Below are positions 15,475 to 23,817 of a stretch of 32,495 nt of DNA, in pieces. Below the pieces are notes generated by a model, which had not been told where the DNA came from, made no database searches, and saw nothing but the letters and a program-made list of their open reading frames with translations. Within the stretch, counting starts at the first letter, position 1. Each line of letters starts with the position of its first letter. This DNA is from Streptomyces sp. TRM64462. Its GTDB lineage: Bacteria; Actinomycetota; Actinomycetes; Streptomycetales; Streptomycetaceae. A program made the position numbers and the translations under genes. The DNA lies in assembly GCF_013362995.1 (NCBI RefSeq), contig NZ_JABWDV010000468.1:1-32495 (forward strand), in the 5' to 3' direction.

Positions 15475-16217
15475 GACACCCGCACCCAGGTGGTCGGCAG
15501 CCCGGCGGGTGTCCGGCGGCGCAGGCGGTGCAGGCGCCGTTTGGCGTGGAGCCGCCAGGCGGTGTCGCGTTCGCCGATGTGCACGCGGGGCAGCGCGTGG
15601 ACGCCGGACAGCGCGCCCGGGTCGATGGCGCAGGCGTACGCGTACCCGGCGTCCCGTACGGCGGCGGTGACGCGGGCGTCGGCCTCCCCGTACGGGTAGC
15701 AGAAGCCCACGGGGAACTCGCCCGTGAGCGTGCGGAGGTGCTCGCGGCTGCCGTGGACCTCCTCGCGCAGCGTCGCGTCGTCGGCGTCGGTGAGGCGGAC
15801 GTGGCGCATGCCGTGCGAGGCGATCTCCATGCCGGCGGCGGCGGCGCGGCACAGCCCGTCGGCGGTCAGGAGGGGCTTGCGCGGCCCGAGTTCGTCCCAG
15901 GTGTTGTCGCCGCCGAGGCGGCCCGGGAGTACGAAGACGGTGGCGGTGCAGCCGTGCCGCTGGAGGATCGGCACGGCGTGGTCGAGAAAGTCGGCGTACC
16001 CGTCGTCGAAGGTCAGCCCGACGAGGCGGCGCGCCTCACCGCGCGCGGTGGCGGCGAGCAGGTCGCGCACGCCGACGCCGCGCAGGCCCCGGCGGCGCAG
16101 CCAGCGGAGCTGGGCCTCCAGGCGGGCGGGCGTGACCGTGATGCGGTACGGGTCATCCCTGTCGTCGTGGACCGAGTGGTACATCGCGATCCAGGGGGGC
16201 GGCGTGCGCTGGAGCAT
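15471..16217 (-). CDS. Polysaccharide deacetylase (CE4/NodB family)
   Basis: 248 residues. The catalytic motif TFDDGY has Asp71-Asp72, and HGMRH gives the metal-binding His135 and His139; MYHSV near the start is typical of the YadE/PgaB branch. It removes N-acetyl groups from polymeric or lipid-linked amino sugars. There is no signal peptide, but such enzymes can still act on exported chains if the N-terminus is misjudged. The ATG at 16217 overlaps the flippase gene by 65 bases, more than other junctions here; a later start would cut the fold. Its presence implies an N-acetylated sugar in the polymer. Confidence 0.9.
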   Translation of the reverse strand: MLQRTPPPWIAMYHSVHDDRDDPYRITVTPARLEAQLRWLRRRGLRGVGVRDLLAATARGEARRLVGLTFDDGYADFLDHAVPILQRHGCTATVFVLPGRLGGDNTWDELGPRKPLLTADGLCRAAAAGMEIASHGMRHVRLTDADDATLREEVHGSREHLRTLTGEFPVGFCYPYGEADARVTAAVRDAGYAYACAIDPGALSGVHALPRVHIGERDTAWRLHAKRRLHRLRRRTPAGLPTTWVRVS

Positions 16218-18009
16218 GGTCGTGCCTGTGCCTTCGCAGTACGGGGCCTACGGAGCTTCGGAGCGAACGGAGGGACGTGCAGGAACCGAGGGAGCTGAGG
16301 GAGCCGAGGGAGCCGAGGGAGGCGAGGGGACGGACGAGGTCGGGCACCACCGGCGCGCGCAGGGCGAGCGACGCGGCGACGATGACGGCGGTGACGGCGG
16401 CCGCCGCGACGACGGCGCCCGCGAGGGGCCCGTCGGCCCAGACGACGGCGAGCCGCCCGGCCGCGGTGGCCGCGGCGGCGGCGGCCGTGAGCCGGGCGAG
16501 CCCGCCGACCGTACGGCGCACGGGCAGCGGCAGGTTCCGGCGCCGTGCCCCGGCCAGCAGGAGTACGGCGGTCAGGGTGATGCCCGCGGCGTTGGCCAGC
16601 GCGATCCCGGCCGCGCCCCAGGGGCCCACCCACAGGGCGCCCGCCCCGGCGGTCACGGCGATCCCGGCGGCCATGGCGGCGGCCGGGTACCAGACGGGGC
16701 GTGACACGGCGAAGTAGCAGCGGACGAGGGCGCCGACGACGGTCTGGCCGAGCAGCCCCAACGCGTACACGCGCATGACGGAGGCCGTCGCGGCCGTGTC
16801 GTCCGCGTCGAACGCGCCGCGCTGGAAGAGCAGTTCGACGATCTGCGGAGCCGCCGCGATGACCGTCGCCGCGCCGGTCAGCACGATGAGCCCGGCGAGC
16901 AGCAGATCGCGCTCGGTGCGGCGGCGGGCGGTGGCGTGGTCGCCGGCGGCCATGGCGCGGGCGACCACGGGGAAGCTGACGGTGCACAGCATCAGCGACA
17001 GCACCATCGGCAACTGGGCGATCTTCTGCGCGTAGTTGAGGTGCGAGATCGCCCCGCCGGCGAGCGGCGCTGCGAGGAACCGCTCCACGAGGACCTGCGC
17101 CTGCCGGGTGACGGCGAAGACGACGACGGGCGCGACGAGCGCGAACACGACCCCGGAAGCGGAAACCCCGGAGGTGTGCTGAGCGGCCTGCTGGGCGGTA
17201 TGCCGCCCCCCTTCCCGCCCCCGTTCCCGCCCCCGCGTCCGCAGCAGCCGCCGCAGCACCGGCGCCTGCACCAGCGCCATCAGCACCCCGCCCACCCCGA
17301 CCCCGACGGCTGCGGCACGCACCCCCCAGCCGGGCCCGAGGAGGACGACGGCGGCGATGATCCCGGTGTTGTACGCGACGTAGATCGCGGCGGGCGCCAG
17401 GAACCGCCCATGGGCGCGGAGCGCGGCGCTGAAGTACCCGGCGAGCGCGAACGACAGTACGCAGGTGGCGGTGAGCCGGGTGCAGTCGACGGCGAGCCGC
17501 TGCTCCGGAAGCCCGGGCGCGAGCAGCGGTACGAGCCAGGGCGCCGCCAGCACGACGAGCCCGGCGCCCGCGCTCATGGCCAGGGCGGTACGGGGCAGGG
17601 TCGAGCGTACGAGCGCCCGCACCGGATCGGGTGAGGCACCGTCCGCGCGGCGGGCGATGGCCAGGCTGAAGGCGGGTACGAGGACGAGCGCCATGCCGTC
17701 CTCGATGAGCAGCGTCGACGCGAACTCGGGCACGGTCCAGGCCACGAGGAACGCGTCGGTGTCGGCCCCCGCCCCGAACGTGTGCGCGAGCAACTGGTCC
17801 CGCACCAGCCCGAGCAGCGCCCCGGCCGCGGTGAGCGCGGCGGTCACCAACGCCGCCCTCGCCAGAACCCTCCCGGACGGCACGCCGGCTCCGCCGGTTT
17901 TGCTGTGCGCCGTTGCTCCTCCCCCAGAGGGAGCACCCCCACCGGGGGCCCGGCCCCCGGGGCCGCACTCCTCCTCCGGCGCCAGCACCCCGGTCCGGGC
18001 CTCAGCCAC
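16153..18009 (-). CDS. MurJ/MviN-like lipid-linked oligosaccharide flippase
   Basis: 618 residues with about 13-14 membrane segments and MviN signatures such as GLVRDQLLAHTFGAGADTDAF, RVYALGLLGQTVV and RCYFA near residue 400. MOP-family flippases move undecaprenyl-linked sugars across the membrane; in this operon it would play the Wzx role rather than export lipid II. The GTG at 18009 has GGAGG six bases upstream and overlaps the previous gene by eight bases. The first 50 residues are Gly/Pro-rich and their DNA contains a GC-rich palindromic stretch (17910-17970). The C-terminal tail repeats SLGSL/SLRSL, coded by a 9-bp repeat near 16270-16320. Confidence 0.88.
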   Translation of the reverse strand: MAEARTGVLAPEEECGPGGRAPGGGAPSGGGATAHSKTGGAGVPSGRVLARAALVTAALTAAGALLGLVRDQLLAHTFGAGADTDAFLVAWTVPEFASTLLIEDGMALVLVPAFSLAIARRADGASPDPVRALVRSTLPRTALAMSAGAGLVVLAAPWLVPLLAPGLPEQRLAVDCTRLTATCVLSFALAGYFSAALRAHGRFLAPAAIYVAYNTGIIAAVVLLGPGWGVRAAAVGVGVGGVLMALVQAPVLRRLLRTRGRERGREGGRHTAQQAAQHTSGVSASGVVFALVAPVVVFAVTRQAQVLVERFLAAPLAGGAISHLNYAQKIAQLPMVLSLMLCTVSFPVVARAMAAGDHATARRRTERDLLLAGLIVLTGAATVIAAAPQIVELLFQRGAFDADDTAATASVMRVYALGLLGQTVVGALVRCYFAVSRPVWYPAAAMAAGIAVTAGAGALWVGPWGAAGIALANAAGITLTAVLLLAGARRRNLPLPVRRTVGGLARLTAAAAAATAAGRLAVVWADGPLAGAVVAAAAVTAVIVAASLALRAPVVPDLVRPLASLGSLGSLSSLGSCTSLRSLRSSVGPVLRRHRHDHAPAHAAPLDRDVPLGPRRQG

Positions 18010-19471
18010 GGCCCGCCTCCGCCTTCGCCTCTGCCTCCGCCGCCTCCGCCTTCGCCTCTGCCTCCGCCGCCTCCGCCTTCGCCTCTGCCTCCGCCGCCTT
18101 CGCCGCCGGTGCCAGCGCCCACCAGGCCGCCAGGCCAAGCACGACGGCGGTCAGGACCGTCGAGGGCCCGCCGATGTCCGCGTACAGGAAGTCCACGAGC
18201 TGCCAGCCCAGCAGCCCCACCGCCACCAGCCCGCAGTCCGTACCTGGTCCCGCCGCGCGCCGCGCGGACGCCAGCCGCCGCGCCCCGCGCACCAGCAGCG
18301 CCAGCCAGCCGCCCGCCAGGGCGAGCAGGCCCAGGAGCCCCTGCTCGCTGAGGATCAGCAGGTACATGTTGTGCGGCGACAGCAGCGGCTGCCGCCGGAA
18401 GTCCATGCCCGCGCCGGCCGTGTCGCTGCCGGACGACAGGGCCAGCGACGCGTGGCTGTCGCGGTACTGCGGGAACCCCTTGAGCCCGACGCCCGTCAGC
18501 GGCGCGTCCCGCCACATCGCCACCGCGGCCGCCCACATGGTGTACCGGTCGGTGACCGACCGGTCGGGCGCCGCGGCCACCTGCGTGATGCTGGCGACCC
18601 GTTCCTCGACCATCGCCGACCCGACCCCGAGCCCGCCGACCAGCACCACCCCCAGCGCCCCGGCGGCCAGCCCGACGCGCAGCGCCCTGCGCACCCCGGT
18701 GAGCAGCAGCAGCGCCCCGCACACCAGGACGGTGGCGATCCACGCGCCCCGGCTGAAGGAGACGACGAGCGGTACGGTCAGCAGCGCCGCGCACACCAGG
18801 GCGGCCGTCCGCGACCGGGCCCCGGCGGTCGTGCCGAGTGCGAGGCCGACGGCGGCGACAATCCCGTACGAGACGACGGTCGCCATGCCCATCACGTCCG
18901 TCGGCCCGAACGTGCCGACCGCGCGGATGTCCTCGCCCATGTACGAGGCGCCCGTGCCGGTCGCGTACTGGACGACGCCGATGCCGCCCTGCACGAGGGC
19001 GAGCCCGATCAGCGCCCACGCCACCACCCTGAAGTCCCGCCGGTCGCGCAGCGTCAGCACGACCGCGGCCGGGACGAGCACGAAGACCTGGAGGTAGCGG
19101 GCCACGCCCGGAAGGCCGGCCGCCGGGTCGCCGGCCGCGACGGCCGCGACGCCGATCCCGACCACGGGCAGCCCCAGCACCACTCCGGCGAGCCGGGTCA
19201 GCGGCCGGACCCGCGCCCGCGCGAGGGCGATCAGGCACCACACGACGAGGACACCGGATGCCGCGTCCGCGAGCGTCCCGGTCCCGGAGCCGGAACCACC
19301 GCCCGCGCCGGCGCCCGAGGGCGGCAGCACCAGCAGCGCGACGACCGCCAGCAGCGGCACCAGCCGCACCGACGGCAGATACGGCACGTACGGCGCGAGG
19401 CCCCGCCGGAGCCGTACCCCTACAGGCCGTACCGGCGTCACCGGAGCCGCAGACGCGGCAGGCGCGGTCAT
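18002..19471 (-). CDS. O-antigen ligase/Wzy-like membrane protein
   Basis: 489 residues with 10-12 membrane segments and the ligase/polymerase loop (VTDRYTMWAAAVAMWRDAPLTGVGLKGFPQY, then SPHNMYLLILSEQGLLG). The inner SFSRGAW motif is also typical. In a Wzx/Wzy pathway it would polymerise exported repeat units on the outer face, or ligate the chain to a carrier. The ATG overlaps the upstream stop as TGATG. The C-terminus after the last membrane segment is a charged Ala/Glu/Lys repeat made of three perfect 27-bp DNA copies, probably helical and cytoplasmic. Confidence 0.85.
   Translation of the reverse strand: MTAPAASAAPVTPVRPVGVRLRRGLAPYVPYLPSVRLVPLLAVVALLVLPPSGAGAGGGSGSGTGTLADAASGVLVVWCLIALARARVRPLTRLAGVVLGLPVVGIGVAAVAAGDPAAGLPGVARYLQVFVLVPAAVVLTLRDRRDFRVVAWALIGLALVQGGIGVVQYATGTGASYMGEDIRAVGTFGPTDVMGMATVVSYGIVAAVGLALGTTAGARSRTAALVCAALLTVPLVVSFSRGAWIATVLVCGALLLLTGVRRALRVGLAAGALGVVLVGGLGVGSAMVEERVASITQVAAAPDRSVTDRYTMWAAAVAMWRDAPLTGVGLKGFPQYRDSHASLALSSGSDTAGAGMDFRRQPLLSPHNMYLLILSEQGLLGLLALAGGWLALLVRGARRLASARRAAGPGTDCGLVAVGLLGWQLVDFLYADIGGPSTVLTAVVLGLAAWWALAPAAKAAEAEAKAEAAEAEAKAEAAEAEAKAEAGRG
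18015..18095 (-). repeat. Three perfect 27-bp tandem repeats in the ligase gene
   Basis: Identical 27-bp units at 18015-18041, 18042-18068 and 18069-18095, each coding nine residues of Ala, Glu and Lys. They are perfect at the DNA level, so the array is recent or being corrected. Confidence 0.95.
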
Positions 19472-21108
19472 CAGCTGCCCGCCGGGCGGATCAGGGTGGC
19501 GGCCGTGCGGAGCAGGATGCACACGTCCTGCCACAGCGACCAGTGGTCGATGTAGTGGTTGTCGAAGCGGCAGCGGTCCTCGATGGACGTGTCGCCGCGC
19601 AGCCCGTGCACCTGCGCGAGCCCGGTGAGCCCGACGGGCATCCGGTGCCGTGCCGCGTACCCGGGGTGGATCTGGCTGAACCGCTCGACGAAGTAGGGGC
19701 GTTCGGGGCGCGGCCCGACGAGGCTCATGTCGCCGCGCAGCACGTTCCAGAGCTGCGGCAGCTCGTCGAGCGAGGTGCGGCGCAGGAAGGAGCCGACGGC
19801 GCCGAGCCGGTCGTCGTGGGCGACGCTCCAGCGGGTCTCGGCCTCGTGCTCGTCCTCGGGGCGCAGCGTACGGAACTTCAGGAGCGTGAACAGCCGCCCG
19901 TCCTGGCCGACGCGCTCCTGCCGGAACAGGACCCCGGGCCCGTCCGCGAGCCGTACGGCGGTGGCGCAGAGCAGCAGGACCGGCGCGGCCACGAGGAGCA
20001 GCACCGCGGCGGCCGCGATGTCGAGCACCCGCTTCGACAGGCGGGCGCCGCCGGGCGGTTCGGCGGGGCGGACCTCGTGCCCCCACAGATGCCCGCCCAT
20101 CGGCACGGCCGGGTGCGCCTGCCCCGGGACGGGGGCGGCGACGAGCCACGTGGCGACGCCCTGCCGCCGCAGCGGCGCGGCGACCTCGGGCCAGGAGCCG
20201 CCGCCCTCGTCGCCGGCCACGAACAGGGCGTCCCGCACACTGTTCTGGATGACGGCGCGCCGCACGTCCTCGACCGAGGTGAGCAGCGGCAGCGGCGGCG
20301 GCACGGCACCGGGCGTGGCCCTCGCGGCCCTCGCTTCGTGGGCGGCGCCTGCGGGCTGCGGGATGTCCTGCGGCGCGGCGCACGCGATGCCGACGGGCCT
20401 GACACCGTACTCGGGGTGCTGCTGAAGCAGCGCGGCCAGCCGCTGCGCCGCCTGCGCGGGCCCCACGACCAGCGCGGAACGCGGCCTTCCGCGGGCGGCC
20501 CGCCGACCCCGGTGGTGCACGAGCCCGCGGAAGACGGCGAGCGCGGCGAGGTGCGTGCCGTACGCGCCGGCCAGCGTCCCCGCGCCGAGCGCCCGGCCCG
20601 GTGCCTGCGCGGCGAGCAGCGCGGCCGCGGCGCACCAGGCGACGGCGAGCCGCCCGGCCAGCGCGGGCAGTTCGTCGAGTACGGAGGGGCGTACGGCGCC
20701 GAGCGCGGCGGGCCGGTACAGCCCGGCGTACGCGTGGAGCGCGGCCACGCACACGGTGAGCTGGAGCAGCAGCGCCGCCGACCGCTGCGCGGGCGTCAGG
20801 ACCAGCGCGGCGGGCAGGACGGCGGCGCAGTCGGCGGCCACCAGGGCCGCGGCGAAGGGCGCGGCGGGCGTGGGACGCGGCCGCCGCGGTGCGGCCCGCC
20901 TTCCCGTACCGTCACGCTGCGGCGCGAGGGCCCCGGTGGCGGACCGCGTGGGGGCGCGCCGCGCGGACACGGCACCGCCCCCGGTGCGTCCGCCGCTACC
21001 TCCGCCCCCGCCTCCGCCCCCGCCGCTGCCGCTGCCGGCACTGGCGCTCGTGCCGGGGCCGGTACCCATGCCGGTACTGGTGCTGGTGCTGGTGCTTTCC
21101 GTGGTCAC
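19471..21108 (-). CDS. Polyprenyl-phosphate glycosylphosphotransferase (initiating sugar transferase)
   Basis: 545 residues. A disordered Ser/Thr/Gly N-terminus (about 1-85) is followed by membrane segments, a nucleotide-binding-like middle (SALVVGPAQAAQRLAALL) and the C-terminal catalytic domain from about 345: KRVLDIAAAAVLLL, FRQERVGQDGRLFTLLKFRTL, TSLDELPQLWNVLRGDMSLVGPRPE. This is the WbaP/WcaJ family that moves a sugar-1-phosphate from a nucleotide sugar to undecaprenyl phosphate, the committed first step. The GTG at 21108 overlaps the upstream stop as GTGA. The sugar is not predictable from the sequence. Confidence 0.93.
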   Translation of the reverse strand: MTTESTSTSTSTGMGTGPGTSASAGSGSGGGGGGGGGSGGRTGGGAVSARRAPTRSATGALAPQRDGTGRRAAPRRPRPTPAAPFAAALVAADCAAVLPAALVLTPAQRSAALLLQLTVCVAALHAYAGLYRPAALGAVRPSVLDELPALAGRLAVAWCAAAALLAAQAPGRALGAGTLAGAYGTHLAALAVFRGLVHHRGRRAARGRPRSALVVGPAQAAQRLAALLQQHPEYGVRPVGIACAAPQDIPQPAGAAHEARAARATPGAVPPPLPLLTSVEDVRRAVIQNSVRDALFVAGDEGGGSWPEVAAPLRRQGVATWLVAAPVPGQAHPAVPMGGHLWGHEVRPAEPPGGARLSKRVLDIAAAAVLLLVAAPVLLLCATAVRLADGPGVLFRQERVGQDGRLFTLLKFRTLRPEDEHEAETRWSVAHDDRLGAVGSFLRRTSLDELPQLWNVLRGDMSLVGPRPERPYFVERFSQIHPGYAARHRMPVGLTGLAQVHGLRGDTSIEDRCRFDNHYIDHWSLWQDVCILLRTAATLIRPAGS

Positions 21109-22265
21109 TGGGCGATCGGCTCTCTGAGCTCGCGGTGGCGCGGGGCGGCCGTCACCTCGCGGTAGACGTCCGCGATGGCCGCGCCCGCGCGCCGCACGTC
21201 GAATCGGGTGAGTACGTGCTGGTGGGCCTGGCGTCCCAGGGCCTGCCGCAGGATGGGGCGCTGGAGCAGCCGGACGAGGGCGGCGGCCAGCGCGGCGGGG
21301 TCGCCGGGGCGTACGAGGCAGTGGGCGGCGTGCCCGGGCGGGAGGCTCTCGCGGGCGCCGTCGACGTCGGTGAGGACGACGGGCCGGCCGGACGCCATGG
21401 CCTCCAGCGGGGCGAGCGCCATGCCCTCCCAGCGGGACGGCAGCACGGCCAGGTCGGCCGCCCGGTACCAGGGCAGCGCGTCGGCGACCACCCCGGTGAG
21501 CACGACCGACGGGGGCGCGGCCGCGCGCAGCGCGTCGGCGGACGGCCCGTCACCGACCAGCACGAGCCGGGCCCCCGGGACCCGCGCGGCGACCTCGTCC
21601 CAGGCCCGCAGCAGGACGTCCTGCCCCTTCTGCCGGCACAGCCGCCCCACGCACACCACGACGGGCGCCGCAGCGGGCACACCGGGCAGCAGGACGGCGC
21701 GGGCGGCGGCCCGGTCCGCTCCGGCCGTGAACGGCCCGAAGCGGCTGACGTCCACACCGTTGTGGACGACCGTCCAGGGGGCGCGCACCCCGGCGCGCTC
21801 GCCGCGGCGCCGTTCCGCCTCGCTGACGCAGATGACCCGGTCGGTCCACCGGGCCGCCCAGCGCTCCCAGCGCCGGGCCAGCGCGGCGGTCACCCCGTCG
21901 ACAGCCTCGAACGACCAGGCGTGCGGCTGGTACACGGTGGGGACCCGGCCCCGTACGGCGATCCGGGTGGCGAGACCGGCCTTGGCGCTGTGCGCGTGGA
22001 CGAGGTCGGGCCGTACGAGGTCGACGAGTTCGGCGACGCGGCGGCTCTCGGCCGGCACGGCAGGGCCCGGGTCGCGCCCTGCCCGCCAGACGTGGACCTC
22101 GGCGCCACGGGCGCGGACGGCCGCGGCGAGCGGTGTGTCGGGCGGGCAGGCGACGGCCACACGCATGCCCTGCGCGACATGGGCGCCGACCACATCGGTG
22201 ACCACACGGGCCACCCCGCCGTCGCCGGGCTGGACGACATGCAGTGCGGTGAAGGGAAGACGCAC
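21105..22265 (-). CDS. Glycosyltransferase family 4
   Basis: 386 residues of GT-B fold. VVQPGDGGVARVV is the acceptor-side glycine loop, HAHSAKAGLATRIA follows, then VVHNGVD, VCVGRLCRQKGQDVLLRAW and PSRWEGMALAPLEAMASGRPVV, the donor-site E(x7)E. It should extend the undecaprenyl-linked sugar made by the gene that follows. The GTG at 22265 has AAAGGGG at good spacing, and the gene lies 42 bp after the DUF3344 gene with no terminator between. Confidence 0.92.
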   Translation of the reverse strand: MRLPFTALHVVQPGDGGVARVVTDVVGAHVAQGMRVAVACPPDTPLAAAVRARGAEVHVWRAGRDPGPAVPAESRRVAELVDLVRPDLVHAHSAKAGLATRIAVRGRVPTVYQPHAWSFEAVDGVTAALARRWERWAARWTDRVICVSEAERRRGERAGVRAPWTVVHNGVDVSRFGPFTAGADRAAARAVLLPGVPAAAPVVVCVGRLCRQKGQDVLLRAWDEVAARVPGARLVLVGDGPSADALRAAAPPSVVLTGVVADALPWYRAADLAVLPSRWEGMALAPLEAMASGRPVVLTDVDGARESLPPGHAAHCLVRPGDPAALAAALVRLLQRPILRQALGRQAHQHVLTRFDVRRAGAAIADVYREVTAAPRHRELREPIAQ

Positions 22266-22307
22266 GCGTGCCCCTTTCTACGAAGCGGTGGCGGTGAGGG
22301 CGGCGGC

Positions 22308-23426
22308 CTAGCGGGCGTCGGCCTCCAGGAACAGCGCGCCGAGCCAGACGAAGTCGCGTGCCGTGTCGACGCGTACGCCCATGTCGTCGGCCCCGCCGAC
22401 GAGCGCCGTGCGCAGGTCGAAGACGTCGGAGTCGTATCCGAGCGTGTTGGTGTGGGCGGGTTCGCGGCGGATCCGCGCCTTACCGGAATCGGTGATGCTG
22501 GAGTTGAGGACGTCGTCCGCGGAATTCCCGGAATCGCTCAGAGGTACGGCGCGCCGACCGGTGTGCGGTTCGAATGTCAGGGAATCCCCGGTGATACCGC
22601 GGTCACCGTCGTAGGCGACCATCCCGAGCCGCCCGGAACCGCCCACCGGAACACGCTTCCGGCCGAGGTCGACACGGAGCGAACCGCTGTCGGCGGTGAG
22701 CGTCTCGAATCCGTCCCACAGTGCGAGGTGGCGCAGCGGCGCGCCTTTCTTCGCATACGCCACGACGAGCGTCCAGCCACCCCAGGCGCCGACTCCGGTG
22801 CGCCCCATGGCGACGTTGATCTGCCCGACGGTGTACATGCCGGGGCCGGAGTCGCGGACGAGTTCCGTGAGGTCCGCGGACGCCTGGAACGCGTCGGCGC
22901 CGTCGGCGGTGCGGTGCCCGATGACGGAATCCGCGCGCACTTCCTTGTACGCGCCTCCCGGCTCGGCGACGAGCACCCGCCCGTTGTCCTTGTGCGGCTT
23001 CTGCTCGCTGACCCTCAGGTTGCCGCCCCAGTACAGCCGGGCGTACGTGACCTGGGCGTCCTTCGGCAGGACGAGCTCGGCGCGGCTGGAGTTGAACGTG
23101 TTCGGGTCGTCGTCCACGTCCGTGTAGAACATCTCGTAGCCGTGATTGGCCGTGGCGCCCGCACCGCTGCCGCCCGCGCGTGCGGAGAGGCACGGAAGGG
23201 TGGCCGAACGCTCGGCGTCGGCGGATTGCCGGCAGGTGATGGCGGCGTTGGCGGCACGCGCCATTCCGCCCTGCTGCACGGCGTAGTAGCGCTGGGTGAA
23301 GGGAATGCGCGGCTGCTCCCTCACCCGGGGTGCGGCCGCCGCAGCGGGGAGCACGGCGGACAGCGCCGCGCACGAGAGAAGGCATACCAAGCCGCGCCGC
23401 ACGGCAGAAACCATGGGATTCCGCAT
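22308..23426 (-). CDS. Secreted DUF3344 protein, probable first gene of the polysaccharide operon
   Basis: 372 residues with a signal peptide (RRGLVCLLSCAALSAVLPAAAAA) and a mature beta-rich domain of DUF3344 type: ARLYWGGN, YTVGQINVAMGRTGVGAWGGWTLVVAY, LALWDGFETL and a closing TALVGGADDMGVRVDTARDFVWLGALFLEAD. DUF3344 is found in exported actinobacterial and archaeal proteins of unknown role. There is no sortase signal or membrane anchor. The ATG at 23426 has GGAG at suitable spacing. The 42-bp gap to the glycosyltransferase suggests co-transcription, so it may bind or organise the glycan outside. Confidence 0.85.
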   Translation of the reverse strand: MRNPMVSAVRRGLVCLLSCAALSAVLPAAAAAPRVREQPRIPFTQRYYAVQQGGMARAANAAITCRQSADAERSATLPCLSARAGGSGAGATANHGYEMFYTDVDDDPNTFNSSRAELVLPKDAQVTYARLYWGGNLRVSEQKPHKDNGRVLVAEPGGAYKEVRADSVIGHRTADGADAFQASADLTELVRDSGPGMYTVGQINVAMGRTGVGAWGGWTLVVAYAKKGAPLRHLALWDGFETLTADSGSLRVDLGRKRVPVGGSGRLGMVAYDGDRGITGDSLTFEPHTGRRAVPLSDSGNSADDVLNSSITDSGKARIRREPAHTNTLGYDSDVFDLRTALVGGADDMGVRVDTARDFVWLGALFLEADAR

Positions 23427-23445
23427 ACAGGTTCTCCGCATTGAA

Positions 23446-23494
23446 GAGTGAAGGGAACAGCGCGAAGAGAGCACACAACAGGAGTGAAGGGAAC
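23446..23494. repeat. Paired 13-bp direct repeats upstream of the DUF3344 gene
   Basis: GAGTGAAGGGAAC occurs at 23446-23458 and 23482-23494, 36 bases apart. This could be an operator for the operon. Confidence 0.6.
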
Positions 23495-23817
23495 GGGCCG
23501 CGCAACAGCACGCACGTTATAACCTCATGAGCAAAACACGAAGCATTCGGAACAGCGCCGGAGCAACACGCACATTTCTGAGATGTGTTCGCCCTCGCCC
23601 GTGTCGTACCACCCACCGGGCCGCGGAATATGGCATGACGGAAGGCGAAGGAAATCACCGGTCCGCCGGCCGGTCCCTGCGGTGGCCCGGAGCGGTGCCG
23701 CCCGGTCGGCGCCTTCACCCGTTCGGTAGCGCAACCGGCGCCCGGCTCACGCGTTCTTCAAGGAGCCGGCCGCGTCGGCCCGCAATGCCTCACCCTGACA
23801 TCTAGGAGTGCTCCACC
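23495..23817. promoter_or_regulatory. Divergent intergenic region of the DUF3344 and chaplin genes
   Basis: Part of the 391-bp gap 23427-23817, and the least GC-rich stretch nearby. It holds two adjoining 8-bp palindromes, GTTATAAC (23516-23523) and CTCATGAG (23524-23531), and the sigma-BldN-like promoter at 23730-23757. A 92-codon ORF at 23527-23805 has poor coding character and is not called. Confidence 0.5.
23730..23757 (+). promoter_or_regulatory. Sigma-BldN-like promoter of the chaplin at 23818
   Basis: CGCAAC, exactly 16 bases, CGTTCT. This matches five and four of six positions of the sigma-BldN consensus as I recall it (CGTAAC-N16-CGTTGA). Transcription would begin near 23764, giving a leader of about 55 bases. 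Confidence 0.55.

Noticed and set aside
15475..15852. Extended N-terminus for the second GT4 enzyme
   Set aside because: It would overlap most of the deacetylase, whose motifs are clear. The GTGA overlap at 15471-15474 is the natural start.
17905..17975. GC-rich palindromic stretch inside the flippase gene as a possible inserted repeat
   Set aside because: It keeps frame and codes a Gly/Pro-rich linker before the first membrane segment. Dispersed-repeat origin is possible but not shown.
18010..18138. Longer start for the flippase giving a poly-Arg/Gln N-terminus
   Set aside because: The extension is the 27-bp repeat of the ligase gene read in another frame. The GTG at 18009 has a good ribosome site and fits the overlap pattern.
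19472..20752. Ligase frame open far upstream (916 codons)
   Set aside because: The upstream part is Arg-rich shadow of the sugar transferase gene. The ATG at 19471 overlaps that gene's stop and starts the membrane protein.
23527..23805. 92-codon ORF in the DUF3344-chaplin gap
   Set aside because: No ribosome site, poor third-position bias and Arg/Pro-rich sequence. It also covers the chaplin promoter.
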